Assembly: GCF_000185365.1 (NCBI RefSeq)
Contig: NZ_GL622241.1
Location: forward strand, 688,397 to 752,396
Reading direction: 5' to 3'
DNA from: Enterococcus italicus DSM 15952
GTDB taxonomy: Bacteria > Bacillota > Bacilli > Lactobacillales > Enterococcaceae
DNA: 64,000 nt
This document shows positions 37,528 through 46,300 of the stretch, one piece after another (within the stretch, counting starts at the first letter, position 1; every line of letters starts with the position of its first letter). The notes below the pieces were generated by a model. The model had not been told where the DNA came from. It did no database searches and was given only the letters and a program-made list of their open reading frames with translations. The translations under genes and the position numbers were made by a program.

Positions 37528-38637
37528 TCATTTTAAATCATTTCGATCTCCCATAGTAAATCCTGAATCTTCACCTAGTTCAAAATTATCTTTTAGTCCA
37601 TCAGTCACATAGACAACGCCTTCTCTAGTCACAAAGATGGCATCTGTTCCTTTTGGTGTTTCGTTCTCGATATACGCGAGTCCTTCTTTAACACCTTTGT
37701 CAAAAGCGACCGTCGTTAGCCCATCGCCATCAATCGATTTATCTGTCACGACCGAAACGCTGGCGATATCATTTTCATACGGATAACCCGTTTTTGAATC
37801 AAAGATGTGATGGTATTTTTTGCCATCTACTTCCAAATAGCGCTCATAAATACCTGATGTAACGACTGTTTTATTGGTTTCTTTGATTGTACCTAAAACA
37901 TTGCCTCGCGCACTATTTGGATCTTGAATGCCAATCGTCCAAGGTTCGTCTGCACCTCTTGGACTATGCCCCATCACAAAAACATTGCCCCCTAAATCGA
38001 CGATTGCTGTTGTAACCTTATTTTTTTTCAAAACTTTTACAACTTCATCGGTAATATACCCTTTCGCAATCGCACCTAAGTCAATAATCATGCCTTTTTC
38101 CTCTAAATACACGGTCTTCTCTTGATCATTAAACTGGACTTTTTTGTAATCAATATGTTTCAATGCTTCATCAATCTCTGATTGTGCCGGCTTCCTTGCA
38201 TCATCGAAACCAATTCGCCACAATTGTGTAATCGCACCGATTGCCATGTTAAAACCACCATTGGATTTTTCGCTGTACATATAGGCTTCTTTTAGTAGGT
38301 AATACATGTCATCAGTAACTTTAACTGGTTTGATTCCCGCCTCTTCATTAATTTTGTCTATTTCGGAACCGCCTTGATTGATGGTAATTTCATCGCCCAA
38401 TTTTTCAATTCGTGCAAAGGCTGGCTTTAAAGCAGCTTCTTTGCCTTCATCGTAAATTCGAATTCTAGTATACGTTCCTAATAAAAATTTTTCTTGTGCA
38501 TACGGTTCTTTACGAATGGTGGTTGCTACATTTGAGGAAGTGCTCGTAGTTTTTGATTGTGCTGCGGATGAACCACAGGCAGATAACACGATTGTAATGG
38601 CTATCATAAATAAAAAGATGCTATGTTTTTTTTTCAT
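37528..38637 (-). CDS. apbE: FMN transferase, ApbE family lipoprotein (FLEET FmnB)
   Basis: A 369-residue lipoprotein: signal peptide with lipobox VLSAC (Cys21), a Ser/Thr linker, then the ApbE domain with KFLLGTYTRIRIYD, GGFNMAIGAIT, MIIDLGAIAKGYITD and TTVAFDKG. It covalently attaches FMN from FAD to Thr residues of exported proteins; the obvious target is PplA, encoded just upstream. AGGAG precedes the ATG. Confidence 0.93.
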   Translation of the reverse strand: MKKKHSIFLFMIAITIVLSACGSSAAQSKTTSTSSNVATTIRKEPYAQEKFLLGTYTRIRIYDEGKEAALKPAFARIEKLGDEITINQGGSEIDKINEEAGIKPVKVTDDMYYLLKEAYMYSEKSNGGFNMAIGAITQLWRIGFDDARKPAQSEIDEALKHIDYKKVQFNDQEKTVYLEEKGMIIDLGAIAKGYITDEVVKVLKKNKVTTAIVDLGGNVFVMGHSPRGADEPWTIGIQDPNSARGNVLGTIKETNKTVVTSGIYERYLEVDGKKYHHIFDSKTGYPYENDIASVSVVTDKSIDGDGLTTVAFDKGVKEGLAYIENETPKGTDAIFVTREGVVYVTDGLKDNFELGEDSGFTMGDRNDLK

Positions 38638-38759
38638 TTTGTTCTCCTAACCTCATGCTGATTTCTCATCTATCATAGCGTATTTCCCTTACGACAAGCA
38701 ATGCTCTTTTGATGGATGGTGGTGTTTTTCTTTTCCATCTTCTCTTAGTATTCACTCTG

Positions 38760-38830
38760 AAATCAGTCGTTCAAAAGAAAAAACCTGACGTTGTTTTTAC
38801 GTCAAGTTTTTTCGCCATGTTAATAAAGTT
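38760..38830 (-). terminator. Terminator after pplA
   Basis: AAAAAACCTGACG, loop, CGTCAAGTTTTTT (one mismatch, centred near 38,793) lies downstream of pplA and before apbE. Partial termination here would give more pplA than apbE mRNA. Confidence 0.6.
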
Positions 38831-38838
38831 GTTTGATT

Positions 38839-39756
38839 TTATTTTTCAACGTAGTTATCAACTTCAATTGTTTTTGTATCGCCTTTTTCTGCTGCATTGA
38901 TTAATTGATCAGCATACAAAACGAATGAATGGAAGCTGTGTGTTGCACCTGTTACGACATCAATGTTTCCTGGAGTACCATCTTTTTTGGCCATTTCAGA
39001 TACTAGTTCTTCATTGAATTTTTCAATGTATTCTTTTGGTGAAATACCTGATTTTGCCTTCATGTTTTTATTGTAATCCGCATCGTCTTTTTTCGATTTT
39101 CCATCTGCATTTAGGTAATCAAAATTCGATTCAGTAATCTTTCCATCTTTAACTACAATTGAGAAAACAGCATGGTAACCATTGCTATCATTTAATTCTT
39201 TTAATGTATACGTACCATCTTTTAATGTTGCTCCGTTGTCAATCTCAATTTCTTTTGTATCGCCACTTTGAGCTGCTTGAATAAGTTGTTGTGCATAATT
39301 TTGGAATGAATGGAAGCTATGCGTTGCCCCAGTCACTACTTCAATATTGCTTGGATTTTGTGTAGAAACTAATTCTTCATTGAATTTTTCAATGTATTCT
39401 TTTGGTGAAATACCTGATTTTGCTTTCATATTTTTGTTATAATCAGCATCATCTTTCTTTGATTTACCATCTGCATTCAGGTAATCGAAGTTTGATTCAC
39501 TGATTTTTCCATCTTTGACTACAATTGAAAAATTAGCATGATAACCATTGTTATCGTTTAATTCTTTCAACTTGTATGTACCATCTTTCAGAGTCATTCC
39601 TGCACTTGCACTTGATTCCGTTGTTTTGCTTGTTGAGCTAGTTGTTGTTGAACTTGATGATGTTGTTGATTTTTCGTTGTCAGAAGAGCAACCTGCTAAG
39701 ACAAGTCCCGAAAGTACCAACATTGTGATTCCTGTAACAATTTTCTTCTTTTTCAT
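38839..39756 (-). CDS. pplA: Extracellular flavin lipoprotein with two FMN sites (PplA)
   Basis: A 305-residue lipoprotein (lipobox LVLAGC, Cys23) with a Ser/Thr-rich linker and two nearly identical FMN-binding domains, about residues 54-172 and 177-299. Each has an ApbE acceptor motif VVTGATHS (acceptor Thr about 145 and 272). It is the terminal surface electron carrier of the FLEET system. The ATG at 39756 follows a G-rich ribosome site; a GTG four codons earlier would overlap it. The first gene of its arm, with its own promoter and a palindromic operator. The gap before apbE is about 200 bases. Confidence 0.93.
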   Translation of the reverse strand: MKKKKIVTGITMLVLSGLVLAGCSSDNEKSTTSSSSTTTSSTSKTTESSASAGMTLKDGTYKLKELNDNNGYHANFSIVVKDGKISESNFDYLNADGKSKKDDADYNKNMKAKSGISPKEYIEKFNEELVSTQNPSNIEVVTGATHSFHSFQNYAQQLIQAAQSGDTKEIEIDNGATLKDGTYTLKELNDSNGYHAVFSIVVKDGKITESNFDYLNADGKSKKDDADYNKNMKAKSGISPKEYIEKFNEELVSEMAKKDGTPGNIDVVTGATHSFHSFVLYADQLINAAEKGDTKTIEVDNYVEK

Positions 39757-39781
39757 TTGTTCCCCCACCTTTTTTCTTTTC

Positions 39782-39799
39782 TCACAAATCTATTTGTGA
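39782..39799. promoter_or_regulatory. Palindromic operator candidate at pplA
   Basis: TCACAAATCTATTTGTGA is a palindrome apart from its central two bases, placed in the first transcribed bases of pplA. A close copy lies upstream of trhP1 (48,514). The halves are those of a Rex site but in swapped order, so the binding protein is unknown. Confidence 0.6.
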
Positions 39800-39809
39800 T
39801 TATATTAAC

Positions 39810-39838
39810 ATTGTAATCCGTTTACATAGCATTGTCAA
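39810..39838 (-). promoter_or_regulatory. pplA promoter
   Basis: TTGACA, 17 bases, TACAAT on the minus strand. Confidence 0.75.
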
Positions 39839-39937
39839 TCGTTTCCACAATTGATTTTCTATAATATGAAGCTTTTTATCTTTTTTAAGTGAAATTTCAT
39901 TTTACTCTTTAATTTGTGAAATATTGGGAAAACTCAT

Positions 39938-39966
39938 TAGACAAATCTTAAAAAAAACTTTATACT
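39938..39966 (+). promoter_or_regulatory. ndh2 promoter
   Basis: TAGACA, 17 bases, TATACT. A Rex-like half site TTGTGAAATATT lies just upstream (about 39,914). Confidence 0.6.
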
Positions 39967-39968
39967 AT

Positions 39969-39994
39969 AATGGATTATATCAATGGATTATATC
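39969..39994. repeat. Tandem 13-base repeat at the ndh2 start site
   Basis: AATGGATTATATC occurs twice, directly abutting, just after the -10 of ndh2. Confidence 0.7.
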
Positions 39995-40032
39995 GTAATC
40001 TATCGACTATTTTATTATAAGGAGAGATTTTC

Positions 40033-41955
40033 ATGGCTAAGACGAACATTGTCGTTGTTGGGGCCGGCTATGCAGGTGTAGCTGCTACCAAGTTTATGGC
40101 GAAGAAGTTCAAAAAAGATTCAGATGTAGCAATTACGCTCATCGATCGTCATTCTTATCACACAATGATGACAGAATTACATGAAGTAGCTGGTGGCCGA
40201 GTAGAACCAACTGCTATCCAATATGATCTGCAACGATTATTTGCACGTCAAAAAAATGTCACTTTAATCACTGATACTGTGACAGGCATCGACAAGGATC
40301 AAAAATCTGTTAAAACAGTACGCGGCAACTATCCTTTTGATCACCTTATTTTAGGTATGGGTGGCGAACCAAATGATTTTGGCACACCAGGCGTAAAAGA
40401 AAATGGCTTTACATTGTGGTCTTTCCAAGATGCTGTACGCATTCGCGAACATATCGAGAAAACAGTCGCAAAAGCAGCCATTGAACCTGATGCAGCTGTG
40501 CGTCGTGCGATGTTGACGTTTGTTGTGTGTGGATCTGGCTTTACTGGGATTGAAATGGTCGGGGAATTAATCGATTGGAAAGATCGTTTAGCAACAGATT
40601 ACAAATTAGACCCAAGTGAGTTCACATTAAAAGTAGTTGAAGCAATGCCTACGATCTTGAACATGTTAGACCGTAACGATGCCGCGAAAGCAGAACGTTA
40701 CTTACACAAGAAAAATGTTGAGCTTGTTTTAAATGCACCCATCGTAGCGGTTGAAGCTGACCACATCAAGTTAAAAGATGGATCAACGATTCCGACTCAT
40801 ACATTGATTTGGACTGCTGGAGTGAAAGCAACTTCTGATGCTGCTGACTTTGGACTCGAAAAAGCACGCGGCAATCGCTTAGTAGCAAATGAATACATGC
40901 AAGCAAAAGGTTACGAAACACAAAATATTTATGTTATCGGTGATTTGGTTTATTACGAAGAAACAGCAAACAAACCAACACCACAAATCGTTCAAGCTGC
41001 TGAACAAACAGGCCATACTGCTGCTGTTAACATCGTTAGTACTGTCAAAGGTGGCGAAAAACATGCCTTTAAAGGAAATTATCAAGGCTTTATGGTTTCA
41101 GTTGGTGCCAAATGGGGCGTTGCCAATTTATTTGACAAAATTCATTTAAGTGGTTTTTTAGCAATCATTATGAAACATATCGTAAACCTAAAATATTTCT
41201 TTGATATTCGTTCTGGCTATTATATGTTCCAATATTTGATGCACGAATTATTCCATATTAAAGACAATCGTACCGTGACGTATGGTCATTCTTCTCGTTA
41301 TGGCAATGTTCTTTGGAGTGTACCTTTACGTATTTTCTACGGATTGGTTTGGTTCATTGAAGCGTTCAAAAAAATTGTTGGCGATGGCAACTGGCTACAA
41401 CCACATACTTGGTTTGGCGAAGGTTCTTGGTTCACTGGTTCAAGCGTTTTCCCTTGGACTTGGGATTATCAACAAGCAGCTGAAGCAACGAGTGCTGCTA
41501 GCGGTGTGGGGGCAGATGCGGCAGCGACGACAGCTGAAACAGCTACTCAAGCTGCACACTTTGGCTTGAGCTATGCATATGGTGAGCAACCAATGGCTGT
41601 CATTGAAAAATCACCTGATTGGTTCACAAGCATTATGAAAGTGATGATGCCAAACATGGAAGTAGCTATGTTCTTCCAAAAAATGATGGTTTTCGTTGAA
41701 ATCGGAATTGCTTTAGCAATTATGGCTGGCTTATTTACTTGGTTGTTTAGTGCTTCGACAATTGTTTTAGTGTTAACATTCTGTATGTCAGGTATGTTCT
41801 ATTGGGTAAACATTTGGTTTATTCCAGTTGCATTTGCATTAATGAATGGTTCTGGTCGTGCTGTAGGTTTAGATCGTTGGGTCATTCCTTGGTTGCAACG
41901 CACACTAGGCAAATGGTGGTACGGTACACCCAAATCCATATATGGACAAAAATAA
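40033..41955 (+). CDS. ndh2: Membrane-extended type II NADH dehydrogenase (FLEET Ndh2)
   Basis: A 640-residue flavoprotein that passes electrons from NADH to demethylmenaquinone. The N-terminal FAD site is IVVVGAGYAGVAATKF; a second dinucleotide fold is FVVCGSGFTGIEMVGEL (about residue 165); the conserved FAD end is NIYVIGDLVY (about 300). Ordinary NDH-2 ends near residue 400; this one continues for about 240 residues, with an Ala/Thr-rich linker and several C-terminal spans (EIGIALAIMAGLFTWLF and following), the form specific to FLEET loci. GGAGAG precedes the ATG. Confidence 0.93.
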   Translation: MAKTNIVVVGAGYAGVAATKFMAKKFKKDSDVAITLIDRHSYHTMMTELHEVAGGRVEPTAIQYDLQRLFARQKNVTLITDTVTGIDKDQKSVKTVRGNYPFDHLILGMGGEPNDFGTPGVKENGFTLWSFQDAVRIREHIEKTVAKAAIEPDAAVRRAMLTFVVCGSGFTGIEMVGELIDWKDRLATDYKLDPSEFTLKVVEAMPTILNMLDRNDAAKAERYLHKKNVELVLNAPIVAVEADHIKLKDGSTIPTHTLIWTAGVKATSDAADFGLEKARGNRLVANEYMQAKGYETQNIYVIGDLVYYEETANKPTPQIVQAAEQTGHTAAVNIVSTVKGGEKHAFKGNYQGFMVSVGAKWGVANLFDKIHLSGFLAIIMKHIVNLKYFFDIRSGYYMFQYLMHELFHIKDNRTVTYGHSSRYGNVLWSVPLRIFYGLVWFIEAFKKIVGDGNWLQPHTWFGEGSWFTGSSVFPWTWDYQQAAEATSAASGVGADAAATTAETATQAAHFGLSYAYGEQPMAVIEKSPDWFTSIMKVMMPNMEVAMFFQKMMVFVEIGIALAIMAGLFTWLFSASTIVLVLTFCMSGMFYWVNIWFIPVAFALMNGSGRAVGLDRWVIPWLQRTLGKWWYGTPKSIYGQK

Positions 41956-42128
41956 CCATCCTTAACTGAACAAGCTTACTTATCCGAACTGCGCTTGATT
42001 GATTGCTTTCATCCAATGTGATGAGACAATACCAGTCCTGCCAGTTCGGATAATTTATTGCTACTAAGAACAATGTCATCTCTGTTCCAAATATGATACA
42101 CTACTATCAAAAACAAAGGAGCCCGCTC

Positions 42129-42551
42129 ATGTCATTCAAACAATTTTTTCGCAATAGTCGTATGAAACCATGGGACGGTGTCATTATCTTACTATTAATT
42201 TTACTTTCCTTTCTCCCACTTATCATTTTCAGCTACCAGCAAACACCTACGACCGATACGAAGAAAACGACGGCTGTTTTACGAGTGGATGGCAAAGAAA
42301 TCCGCACGTTTGCGCTGGCCAGTGATGGGAAAACTTATACATATCGCTACGAAGATGCAGATGGCGACTACAATATCATTGAAGTATCCGGGGATAAAAT
42401 TCGGATTACTGATGCCAATTGTGGCGATCTTATCTGCGTACAACGAGGCTGGATTTCAAAAAAAGGGGAGAGCATCGTCTGCCTACCTCATAAATTAGTC
42501 ATCGAAATCCAAACGACTACAGGAGGTGACGATGGCGAGTTAATTTATTGA
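42129..42551 (+). CDS. eetA: NusG domain II-containing membrane protein (FLEET EetA)
   Basis: A 140-residue protein with one N-terminal span (VIILLLILLSFLPLIIF) and an extracytoplasmic NusG-II-like domain ending ESIVCLPHKLVIEI. The Cys pair in CGDLICVQRG plus VCLPHK is typical. In listerial FLEET it is needed for electron transfer; its exact role is unclear. The ATG at 42129 has AAAGGAG upstream. Its end overlaps eetB. Confidence 0.88.
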   Translation: MSFKQFFRNSRMKPWDGVIILLLILLSFLPLIIFSYQQTPTTDTKKTTAVLRVDGKEIRTFALASDGKTYTYRYEDADGDYNIIEVSGDKIRITDANCGDLICVQRGWISKKGESIVCLPHKLVIEIQTTTGGDDGELIY

Positions 42552-43126
42552 TGCTTGCCCTACCTATGCCTTCAACTCGTTTACGAAAACTCATTTTCAT
42601 TTCACTACTCGTTGCTCAAGGTGTCATTATTGGCTTGATTGAAAATATGATCCCTTATCCATTTGGCTTTGCTCCTGGTGCCAAACTTGGTCTAGCCAAT
42701 TTAATAACCATTATTGCTTTGTTTACCATGCCAAAAAAAGACAGCTTCACCTTAATTTGGCTACGATTGCTATTGACGACTCTTTTAGGGGGGACCCTAT
42801 CTACCTTCTTATACAGCATGAGTGGCGCATTACTGAGCTACTTTGGTATGTTACTAGTTAAGCAATTAGGACCAAAGCGCGTCAGTATTGTCGGTATCAG
42901 TGCTGTCGGAGGATTTATGCACAATGTCGGACAATTAGTGACCGCATCTTTTATCGCCCAGTCTTGGACTGTGATGCTCTATTTGCCAATTTTGTCTTTT
43001 CTAGGTATTTTATCGGGAATTGCGATTGGGATTGCCGCCAATTACCTTTTACAGCGCGTCGAAACGTTACAAGCGTTTCGACGTGAATACGAACGTCAAA
43101 CAAACCAAACGTGGTTTACAGAATAA
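42551..43126 (+). CDS. eetB: Gx transporter family membrane protein (FLEET EetB)
   Basis: A 191-residue protein with about five to six spans, of the family formerly called heptaprenyl diphosphate synthase component I; APGAKLGLANLITIIALF near residue 40 is typical and resembles ECF S components. The ATG at 42551 overlaps the eetA stop (TGATG). The best Shine-Dalgarno (AGGAGGTGA) instead precedes a three-codon ORF, ATG GCG AGT TAA, 20 bases upstream. Confidence 0.87.
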   Translation: MLALPMPSTRLRKLIFISLLVAQGVIIGLIENMIPYPFGFAPGAKLGLANLITIIALFTMPKKDSFTLIWLRLLLTTLLGGTLSTFLYSMSGALLSYFGMLLVKQLGPKRVSIVGISAVGGFMHNVGQLVTASFIAQSWTVMLYLPILSFLGILSGIAIGIAANYLLQRVETLQAFRREYERQTNQTWFTE

Positions 43127-43144
43127 TCGAAAGAGGAATCTACT

Positions 43145-44125
43145 ATGGAACTTCATCCCATGTGGCATGCCTATCCGACGTTAGAGACTGAGCTAGAAGA
43201 AACGTTGGTTTTAATGGAGGATGCCATTCATTTAAAAAACAAACCGGTCGAACAAGCCGTCTTACAAATGATTCACGCTGGTGGAAAAATGTTGCGCCCG
43301 GCTTATCAGTTATTATTTTCAAGCTTCGGACCAGAGAAAGATCGAAAAAAAGCTACCGCCATTGCTGCTGCAATCGAAATGCTGCATACCGCGACGTTAA
43401 TCCATGATGATATTGTCGATGAAGCTGAATTGCGCCGTGGACTATCAAGTATTCGCTCGCAATTTGGTAATAGCGTAGCCGTCTATGCGGGTGATTACTT
43501 ATTTGTCTCTTGTTTTAAGCTGATGGCTAATTATGCTTCTTCCATGAAAAGTCTCCAAATGCACTCCAAAAGTATGGAATCAATTTTAAATGGCGAGCTT
43601 GGGCAAATGGACAATCGCTTCAATATCGATCTATCGGTTGCTGACTATCTCGAGGCAATCTCAGGTAAGACCGCAGAGCTCTTTGCGCTGAGTTGTGCCA
43701 TTGGTGCCTATGAAAGTGGCACGAGTCGGAAATTTGCCGAGCAAGCTGGAAAAATCGGCCTAGCAATCGGCATGGCATTTCAAATTATGGATGATATTTT
43801 AGACTATACACAAGACCAACAGAAGCTTGGCAAGCCTGTCTTAGAAGATGTGAAGCAAGGCGTCTATTCTTTGCCTCTGATTTTAGCCTTAGAAAGTGAT
43901 GCGACACGTCTCAGACCTTTACTTGAAAAACGTGGGAACTTATCCCAGGCAGAACAACACCTGATTTTTGAATTGGTGCATGACTTGGGCGGCGTTACTC
44001 GGGCGCAAGATTTTGCCAAAGAGTATACTGACCAAGCGCTAAAGCTAATTAAAAAATTGCCAGCTACAGCCGAGCGCGATCAACTCGCTCAATTGACAGA
44101 GACGATCTTATCGCGACAATCATAA
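43145..44125 (+). CDS. dmkB: Polyprenyl diphosphate synthase (FLEET DmkB)
   Basis: A 326-residue trans-prenyltransferase that builds the side chain of demethylmenaquinone. First Asp-rich motif LIHDDIVDEAELRRG (about residue 92), KTAELFALSC, second Asp-rich motif MDDILDYTQD (about 213), and GKMLRPAYQLL for IPP binding. GAGG lies upstream of the ATG. Last gene of the ndh2-eetA-eetB-dmkB arm. Chain length cannot be read from sequence. Confidence 0.9.
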   Translation: MELHPMWHAYPTLETELEETLVLMEDAIHLKNKPVEQAVLQMIHAGGKMLRPAYQLLFSSFGPEKDRKKATAIAAAIEMLHTATLIHDDIVDEAELRRGLSSIRSQFGNSVAVYAGDYLFVSCFKLMANYASSMKSLQMHSKSMESILNGELGQMDNRFNIDLSVADYLEAISGKTAELFALSCAIGAYESGTSRKFAEQAGKIGLAIGMAFQIMDDILDYTQDQQKLGKPVLEDVKQGVYSLPLILALESDATRLRPLLEKRGNLSQAEQHLIFELVHDLGGVTRAQDFAKEYTDQALKLIKKLPATAERDQLAQLTETILSRQS

Positions 44126-44129
44126 AATT

Positions 44130-44207
44130 TATGACAGACTAGCTACAAGAAAAAAGACCATACCATCCAGAAGTTGTTTCGCAACTGTTTGGATGGTATG
44201 GTCTTTA
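44130..44207. repeat. Hairpin-terminator repeat, copy G (reverse orientation)
   Basis: Stem 44,153-44,176 with 44,182-44,206. The flank ATGACAGACTAGCTACAAG is on the left, next to the dmkB stop, the mirror of the other copies. The far end of the stem overlaps the ogt stop codon. Confidence 0.85.
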
Positions 44208-44705
44208 TGCTTGTCCTCTTTCAAAATCAAGTAAGGCCTGCTTGCGTTGAATGCCTCCAGCATAGCCTGTTAGCTTACCATTTTTCCCAATCACACGATG
44301 GCAAGGAAGTAAGATAGCTACTGGATTATGACCGATTGCACCACCTACCGCGCGCGCCCAGTTCTTTGCATTCGACTGGTCTGTCAGCTTTTTAGCAATG
44401 TCTAGATAGCTCCAGACTTCACCGTATGGAATTTTTTTCAACACTTCTAAGACCGCTTGTCGAAAGGGTGTCACTTCTGGTGCAATGCGTAGCTGTTCGA
44501 TTGATGGCTGATGTCCTGAAAAATACTCATCGAGCCACACACGCGTCTGGTCGATGATTTCATTCGTCCCTGTCGGAATCTCTTCAAAGGAATACGACGC
44601 AAAGAAGTATTTTTGATCAGAAAACCAAATACCAACAAGAGACTCTCCCTTAGCCAAAAGTGTTAACTGACCTACTGGAGATGCATAGTCGTTTTTTAGA
44701 TACAT
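44205..44705 (-). CDS. ogt: Methylated-DNA-protein-cysteine methyltransferase
   Basis: A 166-residue suicide repair enzyme that removes methyl groups from O6-methylguanine. The acceptor Cys is in LLPCHRVIGKNG (about residue 138); the helix-turn-helix RAVGGAIGHNP and GYAGGIQRKQALLDFE follow the family. The ATG at 44705 has AGGTGGGA upstream. It lies 21 bases after gor on the same strand. Confidence 0.93.
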   Translation of the reverse strand: MYLKNDYASPVGQLTLLAKGESLVGIWFSDQKYFFASYSFEEIPTGTNEIIDQTRVWLDEYFSGHQPSIEQLRIAPEVTPFRQAVLEVLKKIPYGEVWSYLDIAKKLTDQSNAKNWARAVGGAIGHNPVAILLPCHRVIGKNGKLTGYAGGIQRKQALLDFERGQA

Positions 44706-44726
44706 CTTGTTCCCACCTTTCAATTT

Positions 44727-46082
44727 TTAGCGCATTGTCACAAATTCTTCTGCGCCAGTCGGGTGAATGGCTACAGTATTATCAAAATCAGCCTTGGTTG
44801 CGCCCATTTTGATTGCCACAGCAAAGCCTTGCAACATCTCATCAACTCCGCGACCAATCGCATGTAAGCCAATGATTTTTTCTTCTTTGCCAAGACAAAT
44901 CAGTTTCATTTCGCATTTTTGGCGGTACTCATTCAAAGCAAAGTACATCGGCGTGAAGCGACTGCGATAGATGGTCAGCTCCTCTTCACCATACTGCTCT
45001 TTTGCTTGCTGTTCGGACAGTCCGATGGTCGCAATAGGTGGATGGGTAAAGACCACAGTCGGAATCAAATGGTAATCCAAAAATAATTCAGTTTGTTGAT
45101 TAAATAATCGTTCAGACAAACGTCTGCCCGCTGCAATCGCGACAGGTGTTAACTCTACCGCACCCGTCACATCGCCGACAGCGTAAATGTTTTCACTTGT
45201 CGTCGTTTGAAATTTGTCAACTTGAATAAACCCTTGGTCATCCAATGTGACGTCGGTTTTTTCTAAGCCTAAATTCCCAGTGTTCGGTTGGCGACCACCG
45301 GCAAAAATGACGCACTCACTCACCACAGTACGACCATCTTCAAAAGTCGTTTGATACGTTGAACCGACTTTTTCGATTTTTTTCGCAACGGCATCTTGCC
45401 ACATCCCAATACCCATCTCTTGATATAGCTCAACTAAATTGGTTGAAAGCATCTGATCAAACGTCCTTAGTGGCAATCCCTTGCGATACGCCCACGTCAC
45501 TTGACTACCCAAGCCATGAATGACGCCACTTAACTCCGCCGCAATATAGCCGCCGCCAAGTACAAGTACCGCTTTTGGCAATTCTCTTAAGGCAAAGAAA
45601 CCATCTGAGTCAATCACATACTCCCCACCTGGAATGGCCAATGGTTTTGGCCGTCCTCCCGTCGCAATCAAAATATGCTTGGCTTCAAACAATTGGTTAT
45701 CCACAGAAATCGTATGGTTATCCACAAATTGTGCATAACCTCTACAAACTGTTACGTTATTTCCGTCTAATCCCTTTTGATACGCGCTATGAAGATAGGT
45801 AATGTATGCTTCACGGTTATCCACAAGCTCCGTGAAATCAACTTTGTCCACATGTGCATAAATCCCATAGCCGGAAGTGTCTCGGCGAACACTCTCCAGT
45901 AAATCACTTGCTTGCCACATAACTTTTTTGGGCACGCAGCCCACATTGACACACGTCCCACCTAGTTCATTTCCCTCTACTAATAACACCTTTGCTCCAT
46001 GCATTCCCGCACGATTAGCAGAGGCGATCCCACCGCTACCTCCTCCGATCACAATATAATCATACGACTTCACTTGGCTCAT
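44727..46082 (-). CDS. gor: Glutathione-disulfide reductase
   Basis: A 451-residue pyridine nucleotide-disulfide oxidoreductase. FAD site [15 protein letters not shown], redox disulfide [13 protein letters not shown] (about residue 38), NADPH-binding [16 protein letters not shown], and the C-terminal catalytic [10 protein letters not shown]. This C-terminus is that of glutathione reductase rather than dihydrolipoamide dehydrogenase. The ATG at 46082 has GAGGAG seven bases upstream. Probably an operon with ogt. Confidence 0.92.
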   Translation of the reverse strand: MSQVKSYDYIVIGGGSGGIASANRAGMHGAKVLLVEGNELGGTCVNVGCVPKKVMWQASDLLESVRRDTSGYGIYAHVDKVDFTELVDNREAYITYLHSAYQKGLDGNNVTVCRGYAQFVDNHTISVDNQLFEAKHILIATGGRPKPLAIPGGEYVIDSDGFFALRELPKAVLVLGGGYIAAELSGVIHGLGSQVTWAYRKGLPLRTFDQMLSTNLVELYQEMGIGMWQDAVAKKIEKVGSTYQTTFEDGRTVVSECVIFAGGRQPNTGNLGLEKTDVTLDDQGFIQVDKFQTTTSENIYAVGDVTGAVELTPVAIAAGRRLSERLFNQQTELFLDYHLIPTVVFTHPPIATIGLSEQQAKEQYGEEELTIYRSRFTPMYFALNEYRQKCEMKLICLGKEEKIIGLHAIGRGVDEMLQGFAVAIKMGATKADFDNTVAIHPTGAEEFVTMR

Positions 46083-46204
46083 CTCTTCACTCCTCATAGA
46101 ATAACTTATCATTAAGCTACCACGCGTCTGACAGTCGGTCAAGACAAGTAACTTGTGGAAAAGGTGTCACATACTTTTTCGCTGATTTCAAATAAACCAG
46201 CGCG

Positions 46205-46296
46205 ACCGAATTAGCAAGCAAACAACCAGAATACCCACAAAGTTTGCGAAACAACTTCTGGATTTTCTGGTTGCTTGAATCTATCTCGGCCTCTTC
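46205..46296 (-). repeat. Hairpin-terminator repeat, copy H
   Basis: Imperfect stem 46,224-46,245 with 46,254-46,274, loop TGCGAAAC. Flank CTTGAATCTATCTCGGCC leads to the trhP2 stop. Confidence 0.75.
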
Positions 46297-46300
46297 GTTC

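Noticed and set aside
39914-39932. Complete Rex operator upstream of ndh2
   Set aside because: Only the first half (TTGTGAAATATT) matches; the second half is GGGAAA instead of CACAA, so only a half site is claimed.
44947-46059. Several open frames opposite gor
   Set aside because: Antisense to a fully conserved oxidoreductase; no start signals.
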